A program made the translations under genes and the position numbers. A DNA stretch of 64,000 nt, taken from Patiria pectinifera (Eukaryota; Echinodermata; Asteroidea; Valvatida; Asterinidae). Below the pieces are notes generated by a model. It did no database searches, had not been told where the DNA came from, and was given only the letters and a program-made list of their open reading frames with translations. Within the stretch, counting starts at the first letter, position 1. Each line of letters starts with the position of its first letter. The stretch spans positions 3,673,770-3,737,769 of the forward strand of contig CM057142.1 of assembly GCA_029964075.1 (NCBI GenBank), in the 5' to 3' direction. Shown one piece after another: positions 34,406 through 47,928 of this stretch.

Positions 34406-37400
34406 ATGGCGGGCATTCGCGACTCCTCCAAACAATGTTTCCCGCTGCAGGACATCAAATCGGTGGTGTCACTCTTCCGGACAGAACTGACCGAGACCAC
34501 GGAGCCCAACCTGGCCATGCTGTCCATCGCAACTGGCATCATCGAGAACGTTTTCACTAGTAACCGCGGTGGCGGGTCCGGGTCGTCCTCAGATCCCGAG
34601 GCAGTCGTAGGCCGTGCTGCTGTCAACAACAGCGGTATAGTTGCGGCAGTGGCCGCGGCCCCGGTGGGTATCGAACCCATCTTTCCCGTGGTGGAGTTGC
34701 CCAGCGTGGAGGCTCTGTATTGCAAGTTCGAGACGCAGATCAAAGGCTCCGTCGATCTCAGCGACTACAAACCTGGTTACGCCACAAGAGGGTTAATCAA
34801 GAAGGTCTCAGACATCATCTGGAGTTCACTTACAAGGTCGTATTACAAGGAGAAGGCACATCTACAGTCACTCTTCAGTTATCTTACAGGTGAGTCATCA
34901 CCATGTTCATGTCGAAAAGAATGATGACGAAGATGATGCATCGTCTTCTTCGTGATGAAGCCTTGTTGTATCAGTTCTAGAGCTACTTTATCATCATCTT
35001 CAGCATCCTCATCATTCTCATCGTCGCATCTCTCCCATGTGTTTGGCATTTGAAATGTTAAATCAGGTGATGATTCATTGTTCCCTGGACCCTGTTTTCA
35101 TATTTTATTTTTTTTGTTAGAGTTGGCTGCCAGTAGCCTATGTACATGTACACCTGCAGGATGTTGTTTCTAATTGGGTTATCTAACGTACTATCGTTAC
35201 GACATGTACGAAAGCCGTAATACTGTGATTTTCAACTGCTATAATAAGTATCATTTTGGCATTGCAAAAACGCCTGATTGTGATCTGTCCTTTCCAGAAC
35301 GCTTTGGTATCTAAATGCTCTACCACCATACCGAAACCTGGTACAGTACAGTACACACACGCTGTGTGTCCCGTCTACGTAGCTCTCAAATGAGGTAAAA
35401 ACGCGCCCTCTTTTGATGGCGCATGGAGCCCATGTACATGCAGCTATGTCCTGAATCGATTTTTGATAGGAAAAATGGAAAGTCTTGTAGCGAGGATGGG
35501 GAGGTAATTGTTCTCATATTTTAATTGTTATAAATTCAATGATGATCAACAGTGAGCAAATTGTTTCCATTTACGTATGATAATCAGGAGGGGGGGGGGG
35601 GATTTTCTTGGATTCAGCAGGCATCTACATGAATTCACCCACGACTCTAACATGGATTCCACTGGATCTGTTGTAATGTATTGGAACAAGATCAAGATCT
35701 GTTGTTGGCACCTGTTGGATCTAGTTGGGTTTTGTGAGAAAACTTGTATGGAAATCAAAAGTGGAAGTGGACATTCCGATTTGTCGACCTATTAATTCTT
35801 GTCTGGACTGAATACAATCAGTGCGACTGAATAAAAGAGGAAGAGAAAAAAAAGTGATGCAAACCGGGACACAGTTTGTGGTTTTTCTCAAAATTTATAA
35901 CCATTTTTATGTCATTATACCGGTAGGCCTATGTCCAGTGGTGCTACTTGGTGAAATTCTGCAATAGGATGTAGTACACAATGAAATTCCTGGAAAATTT
36001 TTCCATTTAAACACATCGTTCAATATCAATGCCTTTTTAGGGGGTTTCTTTCTTAACTCAAAACAATTTCCAAACAATTTGTCAAAAGGACACCGCAGCA
36101 GATTTTACCCATTTTTGCAAGTAAAGTTCAGTCATTGTTCTGAACCTTAATTAATAAATAAAGTGCATGAGTGGGAGTTAATACGTTGTTTTGCCAGAAC
36201 TCACACTTGTTTATGGTACAGTCATTTCTGTACAGTATAGACATAGCATTCATGTTAAGAAGGTAACAGGTCAGCCTCTACTAGCATTCAAGTCTTTGTG
36301 GATGACTTAATTTCGGTATCTGTTTTTTTTTTTTTTAATTCAGAAACTTTTGTACATACCTGGTTTTTTTTTAAGTGTCATACCGTAATTTGTCAAGGGA
36401 TACCTGTTACAAAATATCCAGCTTTTTAAAGGTACAGTCCATCATTTGTAATTTGTGCATTTTGTTTGTTAGAAGCAACAAACGTGCTCAAAATCTAAAG
36501 AAGGGTGCTGAACAACTAACCTGATGAAGTTTCAGAGCTCTCAGCTTTAGCTGTATATTTTGAGAAAAACAGCATTCTAGGATCTCGATTTCAAAACCAA
36601 AAGTTGCTGAATCATGTTTTGAATTGGGCCCGAGTTCAGCATCCGAGACACGTTCTCACTGAGCTAATTGCAGCTATATGCGATGTCGCACACCGATCCG
36701 ACAAATTATAGCAACCGCGAACTATCGTACTAAAGGAAAATTCCAACAGTGCGTCTTTAGACGCACCGTTAGAAAGGCTTCTTTCTTTGATTTCTTCCAA
36801 ATGACAGCATGCCAGAAAGAATAATTTCACAGGGAGTTTAGTCCCCTTACTATCTTTCAACCAAGTATGTTTTTCAACAATAATTATGTCAGTTACTTTT
36901 TGGATAGCTGCAAATGAGGGACTGTAGCTTTAAAGATTTGTTTAGACACTGGTCAGTGGTCGTTCAATGCCTTACTATGAGATTAGTCACAGTGATTTTT
37001 TTTTTTTGTCGGGTAGGTGGGCGGTGAAATTGTGTGGGAGGAGAAAACATCACGGGCAGATCAAGTGCTTTCAGCAACATAATGGTCAAAAAAATTTATG
37101 ATTAGTAAATTTGCAAATTTGATTAGTCAAAAATGGAAAAGGGAGACTGCACTGGTGTGTGTCCTGGTAGTAATTTCATGTTTTTGCCAACATTTTTAAA
37201 TCGTTGAGAATTTTGTTTCTCAATTTTGTCCCAGGTTGCCGTCTGGCTGCGATGAGCATAAAAATATCCAAACTTAAAAAGTGGTTCCTAAAAAAATGAT
37301 TCATAGGGATAAGTAAGAAATAGGCCTACATTTACTCTTTAAAGGTTTATGAAACTTACTCAAAGCAACTCAAACTTTGTATAAAAATTCTGTTCTTTCG

Positions 37401-40400
37401 GAGTCCTCAACTGACAAGAGGGGAGAAGCCATTTGCCTTTCATTGACAATGTTCCCAAGGCCCTCCCATTGACAAATGTTCCCATGTCCCTCCCATTGAT
37501 AAATGTTCCCACGACCCTCACATTGACAAATGTTCCCGTGGTCCTCCCCTTGACAAATGTTCCCATGGCCCTCCCACTGAAAAATATTCCCATGGCATTC
37601 CCATTGAAAAGTGTTCCCATGGCACTCCCATTGAAAAATATTCCCATGGCACTCCCATTGAAAAGTGTTCCCATGGCCCTCCCATTGATAAATGTTCCCA
37701 CAGCCCTCCCATTGACTAATGTTCCCATGGCCCTCCCATTGACAAAAGTTCCCATGGCCCTGCCATTGACAAAAGTTCCCATGGCCCTGCCATTGATAAA
37801 TGTTCCCATGTCCCTCCCATTGACAAATGTTCCCATGTCCCTCCCATTGACAAATGTTCCCATGGCCCTCCCATTGACAAATGTTCCCATGGCCCTCCCC
37901 TTGACAAATGTTCCCGTGGCCCCCCTCTTGACAAATGTTCCCATGTCCCTCCCATTGATAGATGTTCCCACGACCCTCACATGGACAAATGTTCCCATGT
38001 CCCTCCCATTGACAAATGTTCCCATGTCCCTCCCATTGACAAATGTTCCCATGGCCCTCCCATTGACAAATGTTCCCATGGCCCTCCCCTTGACAAATGT
38101 TCCCATGGCCCTCCCCTTGACAAATGTTCCCATGTCCCTCCCATTGACAAATGTTCCCATGGCCGTGCCATTGACAAATGTTCCCATGTCCCTCCCATTG
38201 ACAAATGTTCCCAAGGCCCTCCCATTGACAAATGTTCCCATGTCCCTCCCATTGACAAATGTTCCCATGGCCCTCCCCTTGACAAATGTTCCCATGGCCC
38301 TCCCATTGACAAATTTGCCCATGGCCCTCCCCTTGACAAATGTTCCCATGGCCCTCCCATTGACAAATTTGCCCACGGCCCTCCCATTGACAAATGTTCC
38401 CATGGTCTTCCCAGCGACAAATGTTCTCACAGTAACTTTAACATCAAATCAAATCAATTTGTCTGACACAACATGAATTAAATTCATTTTATTTTACATA
38501 TCTCGGTACCCAGAAAGATCTGCTAAAACAGAAAGGGCATTGAATAAAAGACGTTTTTAATAAGCTGGTAGGTTATTCGGCATGTTTTGTTGGAATCTGT
38601 CGGGGTGCATTACCCCTAAACTGACAACATTAGGTTGGCACACCTCCAGAAACAAAGTCAGAAATATGTGTGTGCAGTTTCCCATATGGTGTCGGAATTT
38701 GCCAGGATAGTTCCTAGTAAATCATTCTAGGGAGTTTTAATATGATCTATAGTTTTAAAGCATGCACACAGCTTCAAAACATGTACCACACAACATGAGG
38801 ATGCACTTTTAAGACTCATAAAACCATCAGCATCCTTTACTACATGATGTAAGGACCATCATTCATGCCCCCAAATGAGGTCAATCCTTCACCCCAATTG
38901 AACTGAAAACCACAAAACCACAGGGTAATCCCCTTAGCTGTATAAGTGTTATGTGATTAGTATAACTGACCACAGTTATGCTGTGTACACACTTGGCTAA
39001 AGAATGGGCCCAATTTCTTGGCTCTGCTTATTGTTTAGTGAAAAACCCCTGCTTACTGTAGCAGAAAATTCTGCGCTTACAGTAAGCGTTTTTCACAGGT
39101 TAGCAAGGAATTTGGGGTTCTGCGCATGCGTGCGTACCTTTTTTAACCAAGGATTCTGTGCTTACAGGGTAAGTGCCGATTTTTTTGTGTGCCAGCGCTG
39201 TTAGTACAAATTGGTGAGCGTAAGAGCGGAATTCTGTGGGGTAGCAGTGTCATGAAATTGGGCCCAGACAACCAGTTTTTAGGACAAGAAAAACAAGACT
39301 GCATTTTTGAATGTACACCACATTGCACCTAAGTTTTCTTTCTTTATGTAAAGTTGTCAGATTCTATTAATGATAAATTGAACACCTATACCAGCAATTT
39401 TATTTAAAATTGATAAACAATGTAGACAAATGAAATTTGAAATTTAAATTTCTCATCACCGGATAGGCACCGGCTTATATTTGTATAGTGTGATTAAATG
39501 TGTTTGGTGTAATGGGGTACTTTTCACCATTTATGAATAATCATCTGCCATGTATGCTACATGATGTGCTACAAAATGAGTTGCCATTCAGGCATTGTTT
39601 ATTGACTTGCTGTATAGTTTCCAACAACAATTTTAGAGCCCCTTTTTCGGCTTGGGAGAAACCAGTGTTAACAGCCTCTCCCTTCCCCAAAGCCCATACA
39701 TACCCCCGCCCCCAGAAAGTCATCATAGCATAGCCCTCCCCAGACCCCCAAAAATTGATGCAAAACAAAATAACAAAAGAGTAACACCCGAACTACATTG
39801 TAAGAAACTCCATGCTACATGTACATGTAATTGAACAAAATGCTATTATCTAAACATGTTATTGCCTCATTATGTGGGTTCATTTTTATTTAGCTCTGTT
39901 AACCATAAGTAAAGAATCCCTGCATATTATCAATCATGTTTCAATAGCAGAAAAATTCCCGTTACCCATGTTTATAGTGCTTGGCATTTTGGCTTCTACG
40001 CATGTGTGCATGCATGTATGGACCGGTACATACACTTGTAAATCCCATTTTTATTAACTGGTACAGGTACGGTATATGATGTAGATGTATGCAATACTGT
40101 TAGCACAGAGTGGGTGGCCATTAAGAAGTACATGTACCCATGGTTACTGGAACGGCAACCATCCTTCTGATTCAATATAGGGTGATTCCATGGTAACTAT
40201 CTTGTTACAGTTAGAAGGGGTCTTCGGTCAACTCTGTGCTGTTATTCTATAAAGTCAAATTTATAAAAATGTAGAGTGGGTTTTTCTCACAGAAGCTCCC
40301 TTGAAAGTAAGTGACTAAATCACCCCCAAGAAAGCAAATAAAATAAAATTCTGTTGGTTTGGCAGTAACTAGTTTCTTCATACTGTGAACCTTTGAAAAA

Positions 40401-43400
40401 ATCTTCTTAACCTCATAAAAAAACCTCTTATGGCATAAAATATGAACCTTTCTTTCTGCCTCAAAACCAAAAACTCACATTAGCACTCAAAACAAAGTGC
40501 CAAGATGACTGTCTAAAATGCATAATTTTAACCAAAAACTTTTTGGGGGGACAAAAAAACTTAACCACATCTCACTGGCACACATCTCAAAAGAAAGTTC
40601 TTGTTGTTCCCCTTAATTTGATACCACATTTGAAGGTGTGATGTTTTTTCAGCCATGTCCAATTTCTCAGGAAATTACCCATAGGGTTTGCCCTTCCAAC
40701 TTATTTATTTATTTATTTTCTTTATTACATTTATTTACCCAGGGTATGCCCAAACAGTTTAAAACTGGTTTCCATTGAGGCCCTGGGGCCGTATTCACAA
40801 AACGACTTAAGTCATAAAAAAGCAAGCACCCCACTTAAATATGCGACTTAGACTAGTTTTACAATTTAAGCAGTATTCACAAAGCATTTTCACTAAGCGC
40901 CCCACTTATTTTCATGACTTAAATCTAAGTGTGGTCGGACCTGTCTTAAGTCAAGTTAAGTGGGGCACTAGGGTGTCATGGCGGCTTTATTCCTTTCCGT
41001 TGGTTGGTATTTTTAGGCACAAAATTGGACTTTCTAGGGGTAGAGGGAAATATTGTCAATAACGAATGATTGTAAAAGGAAAGCCAAGTTGAAATTAATG
41101 TGTGACAACCCTAAGATTGTAGTTCGTCGACATTCTGACAGTCATTTGAGCGATTTGTTGATTTTTATGCGGGCGGCAGTGCGATTGACGAAACCAATGT
41201 AATGGCATGCACAGTCCTACCATGTGACTGCCGAAAGGCTATTATTAAAATTAACTGTCTTACCTTCCAGCGCGTATGACATAAATCATCATGACAATTT
41301 GTTTCATACTCGATAGTAAATAAAATGAACAATTCACTTGTAGTTTAGTTGTTCAAACGACCGTAAAAACTATGGTAAATAACTACATGCACTGAGAGCA
41401 TACGATGTGCATGACGAACTAGGTGGACGCGCGCGTGACGCAGATAAGTTTTTGTGTATTAAATTGAGCTTGGAAACTGCGTCGCAGAATACGCGCACGC
41501 ATGATTTTGTTAAGGAAGCACGCACATTATTGATTGAACTGCTGCTGCGTAGGAACGTTTATGACGTACGTATTTTGTGCATTGAGCAAGAGTGACTGTT
41601 TTGAACACTTAAGTTAAGTTGAGCACTAATATAATTGGGGTGCTTAGATCTTTCGTGAATACCATATTAAGCGTCCCACTTAAGTTAGTAGGGTGCTAAG
41701 ATTTAAGTCTGGCTTAAGTTATCTCTTAAGTTTGAGTTTTGTGAATACGGCCCCAGCATACAATAAATAATGACTACAAACATGTATAATACATTACAAA
41801 TGATACAATTACAATGGGATAAAACATTATTTGATTAATGCATAGTTGTTAAGCAAATATTATAAATACAATATATTTTAAAACTATTATACCGGTAACT
41901 ACGTGTACAGTGTGAAGGATAAGGTGGATTCAGTGAACACGAAAAATGTGGATCTATCTTGTAACATCAAGAAAAAGATATTGCCGTACATGTAATTATA
42001 TTCGCTGACTGCGGGAGAGGTGAAAACCCCACGAAAAACCCCTTTTGGGAGAAAACACGGGGAAATTCCCATCCGGCTCCTTATTATTTAATAAGGGTCC
42101 ATGCAATGAATTTAGTTTCTACTCCTCTTACTTGTGAAAACTATTTGACATCCCTTTTTGGTAGATTTTATTGAAAATTGCACGTCTTTTGACATTTAAA
42201 ATTTCAATGCTTTTCCGGACAACTGAGGGCGCTGTTGCTGTGATGCAAGACACTGTTCAGTTTATGTGTTTTCTGTTAAAATTGTGAATCCAGAAATCTG
42301 CTCCCAACCCCCCAAAAAATAACGAACCCCCCTTTTTTTTTTAAAGTGACGTCGCAATGTAGGGAGGTACTGCGTACACCACCATCTTTCCTAAAAAAGA
42401 TTCGGTCTAGGTTACAAAATTTTTTTCTAATGCATATGAAATGTCCTTACATTTTGATAGTATTCCCATCTATTTTTATTTGGAAAAGTAAATTTTCTGT
42501 TTTATTTTAGAACTGCAGTCTTTGATACTTTGTTCATAGTTACAGGACGTACTATAATTGGCTATATAATATGTACGTAGATGATGATATCTTTAAAATA
42601 TTAAACAGATCTCATCTTTACCCAAGATAATTAGAATTATGATTTTGAAATTACAACTAGTCCAAAAAGCCCATCGTTTTGTCTTATGGTTTTTTGTTCA
42701 GTTTTGTACATGTACCCTCCAAAATTTCCCTCTAAACCTCCCTCCATTGTATCAACTCATGTTGGAGATCTTAAAATTCATGTTATTTGGAATGTGGTAT
42801 CCCAGTCCCTGACGTGTAATGTATACTAGCGCACATGTGGTGACATTCACTCATATATTCCGTCTTACAGTGTAGTAAAACCTATACACTTTTTCACATA
42901 AGAATGTACTATAACGTACTAGAAAAGCAACACAGTATATCCTATGGCGGTGTCATTAAGCAATGTGTGGTATGCTTGGAGGTGTTTTGAAATCGTGTGA
43001 ATTCAATTAGGCTTCAAACTGTTTGCGCGTGGACCTTGTGCATTGTTTGTGATTACGACACTTGTAGAAACCATGGAGCTATAGCTCCATGTAGAAACGC
43101 ACATGGGAAACTCCCTATTAGAGTCCATGCAATGCATCATTATGCTCAATATGCTTGAGGGGAGCTTAGGGCTTTTTATTTATATGGTTCTCATATTTTT
43201 TTATGTTCTCATAAAAAAAAATATTGCAGTTGCACATATGTACAATGTAGATGGTAAGTTACATTGTAAATGATACCAAGTACATGTACATACTGTTTCT
43301 AAGTTTGTTTGTGCAATGAAATTATTATTAGTTGATACCACTGAATAGAATAATAATACCATATTTGGCAAGATGTAGTTGAATACATTATATCTGCACA

Positions 43401-46372
43401 TACATCTCACTAATTTTTGCTGTATTGGCAGCCATGACATACCAGTAATAGACATGAGCGGCAACATCCTCCCATCTTCTGGGAGTCCACTGGTTGCTAT
43501 ACGCTGTACTTCGCGTATAAATCTGGAATTCATTTTCAATAGCTTTTTAAATAACACAGAGCCTGATTGACTGAATTTTGTATTTTTTGTTTTGTTTCGT
43601 TTGTATTTTTGTTAATTAATTAATGGGGTTCCAGACAGTGTTGGCGGTGATAAAAAAAAGTTTTTTCTTGGGTCAGGAGCCCAAAATACCGGTAGGGTTG
43701 GTCGGTAATGAGAATAACCAAAAAAATAGAAAGGGATGCCATTTAACCCTCCTATGCAAAACATACATTCTGTGCCAAGTTGTCCTTTGAGTCAAAATCA
43801 ATCAAGTGACTGTTTTAAAAAAATTCAGAATTCCCAGCCTACACCAAGCAGAATTGAGTGGCTGGGGCTGTTTAAGTAACTTGGAACAGCCATGCTTTGA
43901 CTCTGGGTGAGTGACGAACCAGCTGTGACCACAACTTGCCTGCTTTGTCTGTTCATGGTCTGTTGACTGAGTTTGACTAGTCACAGTGCTTGCTTTACAA
44001 TTTGATCCGACTGTTGGTGACTAGCCTGTGTTAAAAGTAGATCAGGGGAAGTGGATGGAAATTTTGACTGTCTGTGACTGTTTAAATAGCAGGAGGGTTG
44101 AGCGAATTGAACAGTCAAAAGGTCTTGAATTGTTGTACATACTGTACCAAAAGTCATAGATGAAAAAACAAGTACGGTATATTTTCCCGGGAACACATGT
44201 CCCTGAAATGGATGTACAAATAAATTTTTGAAACGCCTTTTGCAGTGCACGGTGTATTTTGGCATATGTTGAAACTTTGAGGTTGGTGACATCAGTGTCG
44301 AGAACATGCTGAGGTTCCTCACCCGCTTGTTGGAACCTCAACCCGGCAACCAAATAGACAGGTTTAATTTTGACCTTACCTTGAGCACTTCTTTGGAGTT
44401 TTTCTCCGTCTGCTAATACCGTCTGTAAATACAATTTACACATAATTATACATGGCAAGAATGCCGTTGGAAGAGTACGGTGGGAAAATCCCTTTTTGCA
44501 ATATCCTGTAAATTTTTAATGGGTTTAAGGATAGTACAGTTGAGTAAAGTGGCTTTTCTAAGAAGCTATTGCAAAATACCCAAATGTTGACATAAAACTG
44601 TTCTATAGTACCGGGTATACATGTGCACGTACCCGGTACATGTACAACAAATGTACATGTATGCATTACCTATTCACAGTTAGAGACCTTTATGCACCTG
44701 CTGAATGGTACACCTGATTGATACATTTAGTAAACATAATGACAAATTTGTGATCATTGCATGAATGCATTCAGCACACGATCAACTGGGATTCTGCTGG
44801 GAGAATTTGCTACATGTAATGTATCAGCGTAAATGTAATGATTTCTCATTTATCAACTCAGCTCTTTGTAACCTATTGGGCATCGGCCCTTTTTGGAAAA
44901 GTAGGAACAGTTTCAAGAGTTCAATGCTATGAAAGACAAGACAGAAACCAGTTCCTTTTGCCCTCTGTTGGTTTAATAAGTTCTGCTCCTGAAAAAAAAG
45001 CTACAATGTACATCTACTGGTACATGGATTGAAAAAGCTGTACTTTGAGGGAGGACTGAGGCAAGGGACCTTGTAAAATTGTTCTGGCTGGCATGCTGTC
45101 ATTTACTAAAGACAAAGCTAAACTTTAACCTTCCTAGTCTTTTGCACTTCACAATCCTTTGAGTTTTGCAAAACCGCTTTGCTTTAGGGAACTTTACAAT
45201 GTAAGCCGAGTGCACACCTTTCCAATTTTACTGGATCACCATATCACCGGAACGTTTTTTTTGTTCACGTTACCCACACACATGCCCAATTCCGTTCTAT
45301 AATCGGTCACATGACGATCGGTCACATGATGACCAAACACACGATGACAAAATGGCAGCGTGTCAATTTTGAATCATGTGACTGCCTTCTTGAATCTGAT
45401 TGGTTAACATAAATATCGTGTCCGATGAAATCGTTGTGCTGCCCGCACACCTTTCTGGTGACATCAGATCTGGTGAAAATGGTTGCAAAAAAATCAAACA
45501 TGTTTGATGTTATCCGGTCACCCGGTGTACGGTCAGATCGGTCAGAATTTTCTGCGCACACCTCTGTACGATGACCAGATGATCCATTAAACCGGTAAAA
45601 TCAGAAGGGTGTGCGGCAGGCTTTAGCCCCCACACTTCAAATTCCTCTGAGGTAATCTGTGAATTATGGATAGCACTTTAAATCCCTTTTTTTGTAGTTA
45701 AGATCAGGGCAAGCAGGCAGATTCAGCCACGCTTCACTGCTCTCCACAGTACTGTATTTGTGTGCAGTTACTCTCTGTGTGACACAGTTACTTTAACACT
45801 TCATATCCCTTCACCTGAAACTGACCTGCAGGGTTTTAAAGGGTTTTATATGTTGCTCTGAATATTGACTTCCCACTAGGAGGGATAATATACTGTTTTT
45901 AAAACCAAACTGTTATGTTGCTCTCTTTGCAAAATTTTTTTCCCCAATATTGTAGGGAAACATTTATGACATGTATGCATACATGCGACTGTTATTACTG
46001 AAAATGGTTATTTTAAAGATTGGAAATGCTGAATTTTGTTTGTATCATTTTGTGTCGTGATCATTATTTCAAGCCATTGTGGATAATGTACAACGATGTA
46101 CCTTATCTTCTTGATATTTTCCAGATGTTTGATAAAATACCATTGCGTCTTTCTCCATGTGTCTTCCTCATTGACAGGAAACAAGTTAGACTGTTTCGGT
46201 GTAGCCGTTGCCGTGGTAGCAGCCTGTCAGATTCTTGGCTACGAGGATGTTCATCTGGCGTTGTCGGAGGACCATGCGTGGGTGGTGTTTGGAGAGGATG
46301 GCACGGACACGGCTGAGGTCACATGGCACGGCAAGGGCAATGAGGACAAGAGGGGACAGTCAATAAAGCTGG
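34406..46372 (+). CDS. MEN1: Menin, first two coding exons (3' part absent)
   Basis: Exon 1 is 34406-34889 (161 codons plus one base) and exon 2 is 46178-46372 (64 codons plus split codons). The join falls right after the SYLTG segment, matching in position the junction after the corresponding SFITG of vertebrate menin. Family signatures are [17 protein letters not shown] (residues 12-28), [19 protein letters not shown] (134-152), and in exon 2 [16 protein letters not shown] and [16 protein letters not shown]. Menin is a nuclear scaffold that binds KMT2A/B and JunD and acts in histone H3K4 methylation. A Gly/Ser/Ala-rich insert occupies residues 54-87. Only roughly the N-terminal third is here. 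Exon 2 ends with a good donor, but I see no later exon between it and ANKEF1; they may lie in the N gap. The 11.3 kb intron holds a minisatellite and several MITEs. Confidence 0.94.
36426..36933. mobile_element. TTAA-flanked MITE 3 (MEN1 intron 1)
   Basis: TTAAAGGTACAGTCCATCATTTG at the left and CAAATGAGGGACTGTAGCTTTAA at the right; TTAA at both edges. About 508 bp, no transposase. Confidence 0.75.
37433..38425. repeat. 27 bp minisatellite, about 36 copies
   Basis: The unit is GACAAATGTTCCCATGGC followed by CCTCCCATT (27 bp, so a multiple of three). Variants include CATGTCCCT, CACGACCCTCACATT and CCCCTTGAC. Because the unit length is 9 codons and mostly stop-free, five of six frames stay open, producing repeat peptides up to 356 residues on both strands. 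It lies within MEN1 intron 1 with no splice or start evidence, so I treat it as non-coding. Confidence 0.95.
39006..39265. mobile_element. GGGCCCAATTTC MITE, copy 2
   Basis: Ends GGGCCCAATTTCTTGGC and TCATGAAATTGGGCCC, with CTGCTTA/GTAAGCAG words inside. Same family as 18476-18749. Confidence 0.8.
39266..40782. other. MEN1 intron 1, no further gene
   Basis: AT-rich intron sequence with a (TTTA)n tract near 40702-40722. Its right edge looks like an older repeat that the next MITE has split. Confidence 0.5.
40783..41756. mobile_element. Large MITE (974 bp), CTGGGGCCGTATTCACAAAAC ends
   Basis: The 21 nt inverted ends (CTGGGGCCGTATTCACAAAA..) match perfectly. Subterminal CACTTAAGT/GACTTAAG words recur near both ends. 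The interior has no transposase-like frame. Confidence 0.87.
41757..45202. other. MEN1 intron 1, no further gene
   Basis: Contains a perfect 20 bp palindrome at 43072-43091 and several ACATGTACATGT tracts. A frame on either strand at about 43400-43560 looks exon-like but could not be placed in a gene. Confidence 0.45.
45203..45623. mobile_element. MITE, AAGCCnnnnGCACACC ends
   Basis: Imperfect ~30 nt TIRs: AAGCCGAGTGCACACCTTTCC.. and the inverse ..AGAAGGGTGTGCGGCAGGCTT. TCACATGA/TCGGTCA words repeat inside. Located 0.55 kb upstream of MEN1 exon 2. Confidence 0.7.
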
Positions 46373-46899
46373 GTATGACAATCATGGGTTTTTTTTTTAA
46401 TGGGTTTGACGTCAAATGTCAAATATTAATAAAGGGATGATATTAATGCGTACATGTATAAACTGCATGTATCAACCAGAATTGGTGCTCAGTCAAGGCA
46501 CTACATCATTATTACCCTGCTTATTGGCCAATGAAACATTCCAAATACCATCTCAGCTCCCTCGGGAGTATACAGCTCGATGCTGCCATTTCGGCTTAAT
46601 TAAAGCAGATAAAAATATGTGCAGTTATAGACATGTAATTTAAAACCGGTCAGGGTTTAGCTGCCGATTATGGCCCGAGCCGAAGGCAAGGATTACTATC
46701 GGCAACCAGGTCCCTACGGGTTTGAAACATCACATTTAAACATCACTTCCAACGATTTTGTTGTACCATTGTAACTAATTAAGTTTTACTGCTGTCCATG
46801 GATACGTGTACGGGCATTTCTGTGGTGCACGCAGCACATGTGGTGTACTTAACACTAATTTTCTTAAAACGGAGTTCATACTAGTGGTTCTCAACCACT
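46373..46899. other. Downstream of MEN1 exon 2, ending in a transposon-like edge
   Basis: No menin exon is seen. The last bases before the gap (46882-46896, TAGTGGTTCTCAACC) resemble a hAT terminus. Confidence 0.6.
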
Positions 46900-47399
46900 N
46901 NNNNNNNNNNNNNNNNNNNNNNNNNNNNNNNNNNNNNNNNNNNNNNNNNNNNNNNNNNNNNNNNNNNNNNNNNNNNNNNNNNNNNNNNNNNNNNNNNNNN
47001 NNNNNNNNNNNNNNNNNNNNNNNNNNNNNNNNNNNNNNNNNNNNNNNNNNNNNNNNNNNNNNNNNNNNNNNNNNNNNNNNNNNNNNNNNNNNNNNNNNNN
47101 NNNNNNNNNNNNNNNNNNNNNNNNNNNNNNNNNNNNNNNNNNNNNNNNNNNNNNNNNNNNNNNNNNNNNNNNNNNNNNNNNNNNNNNNNNNNNNNNNNNN
47201 NNNNNNNNNNNNNNNNNNNNNNNNNNNNNNNNNNNNNNNNNNNNNNNNNNNNNNNNNNNNNNNNNNNNNNNNNNNNNNNNNNNNNNNNNNNNNNNNNNNN
47301 NNNNNNNNNNNNNNNNNNNNNNNNNNNNNNNNNNNNNNNNNNNNNNNNNNNNNNNNNNNNNNNNNNNNNNNNNNNNNNNNNNNNNNNNNNNNNNNNNNN
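46900..47399. other. Assembly gap (exactly 500 N)
   Basis: This is a run of exactly 500 N, the usual placeholder for a gap of unknown size. The last real bases on the left include TAGTGGTTCTCAACC, which looks like the end of a hAT-type transposon. The break is therefore probably in a repeat. Missing MEN1 exons could lie here. Confidence 0.97.
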
Positions 47400-47928
47400 C
47401 TTTCACTTTATTTTATTTTTCACATTTTGGATCAGTTAAAATGTACAAACTCAATATTCTGGATATTCAAACATGATTCGTAAATTTACAATGCAAAAAT
47501 ACTGCATAATTTTCCAGATCCTTTTACACTTTTTACCCATGATTAAGAAGCAATGCAATAAATAAATATGTACATGAAGTGAGAAAACTAATAAAAAAGT
47601 GCAAAGAACATTGCCTGTGATAACATAGACTAGTACATGGCTAATTCATGTACATGTATTAAGTACACGTAGTCAGAAGTTGGGAGCATTATACATGATT
47701 CACTGCAACATTGCTTTCCCTTTCAGCCACACTTGCCCTTGTCTTATATAAACTACAGTGTTTTCTATAATAACAAGAAAAGACCACAGCCTGCGGTTTT
47801 CAATATAAAAGTCTTAAGTTTTTATTTGCCATGATCCTGAATTACAAAAGTAAAAGAGTGTATGAAAAAGATCACATTCCAACGTGTGTTCCATTTCTTT
47901 GCTGTCTCCACAAAGAGACAAATGTGAT

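Noticed and set aside
37360..38476. Long repetitive open frames of 347 and 356 codons on opposite strands
   Set aside because: Both arise from a 27 bp stop-poor minisatellite. No splice or start context, and the unit is open in five frames at once.
43379..43570. Exon-like frame in MEN1 intron 1 ([16 protein letters not shown] on plus, an open frame on minus)
   Set aside because: No partner exons in phase and no recognisable family; cannot be part of menin, whose exons 1 and 2 join directly.
46806..47483. 225- and 171-codon frames across the N run
   Set aside because: They consist almost entirely of unknown residues from the assembly gap.
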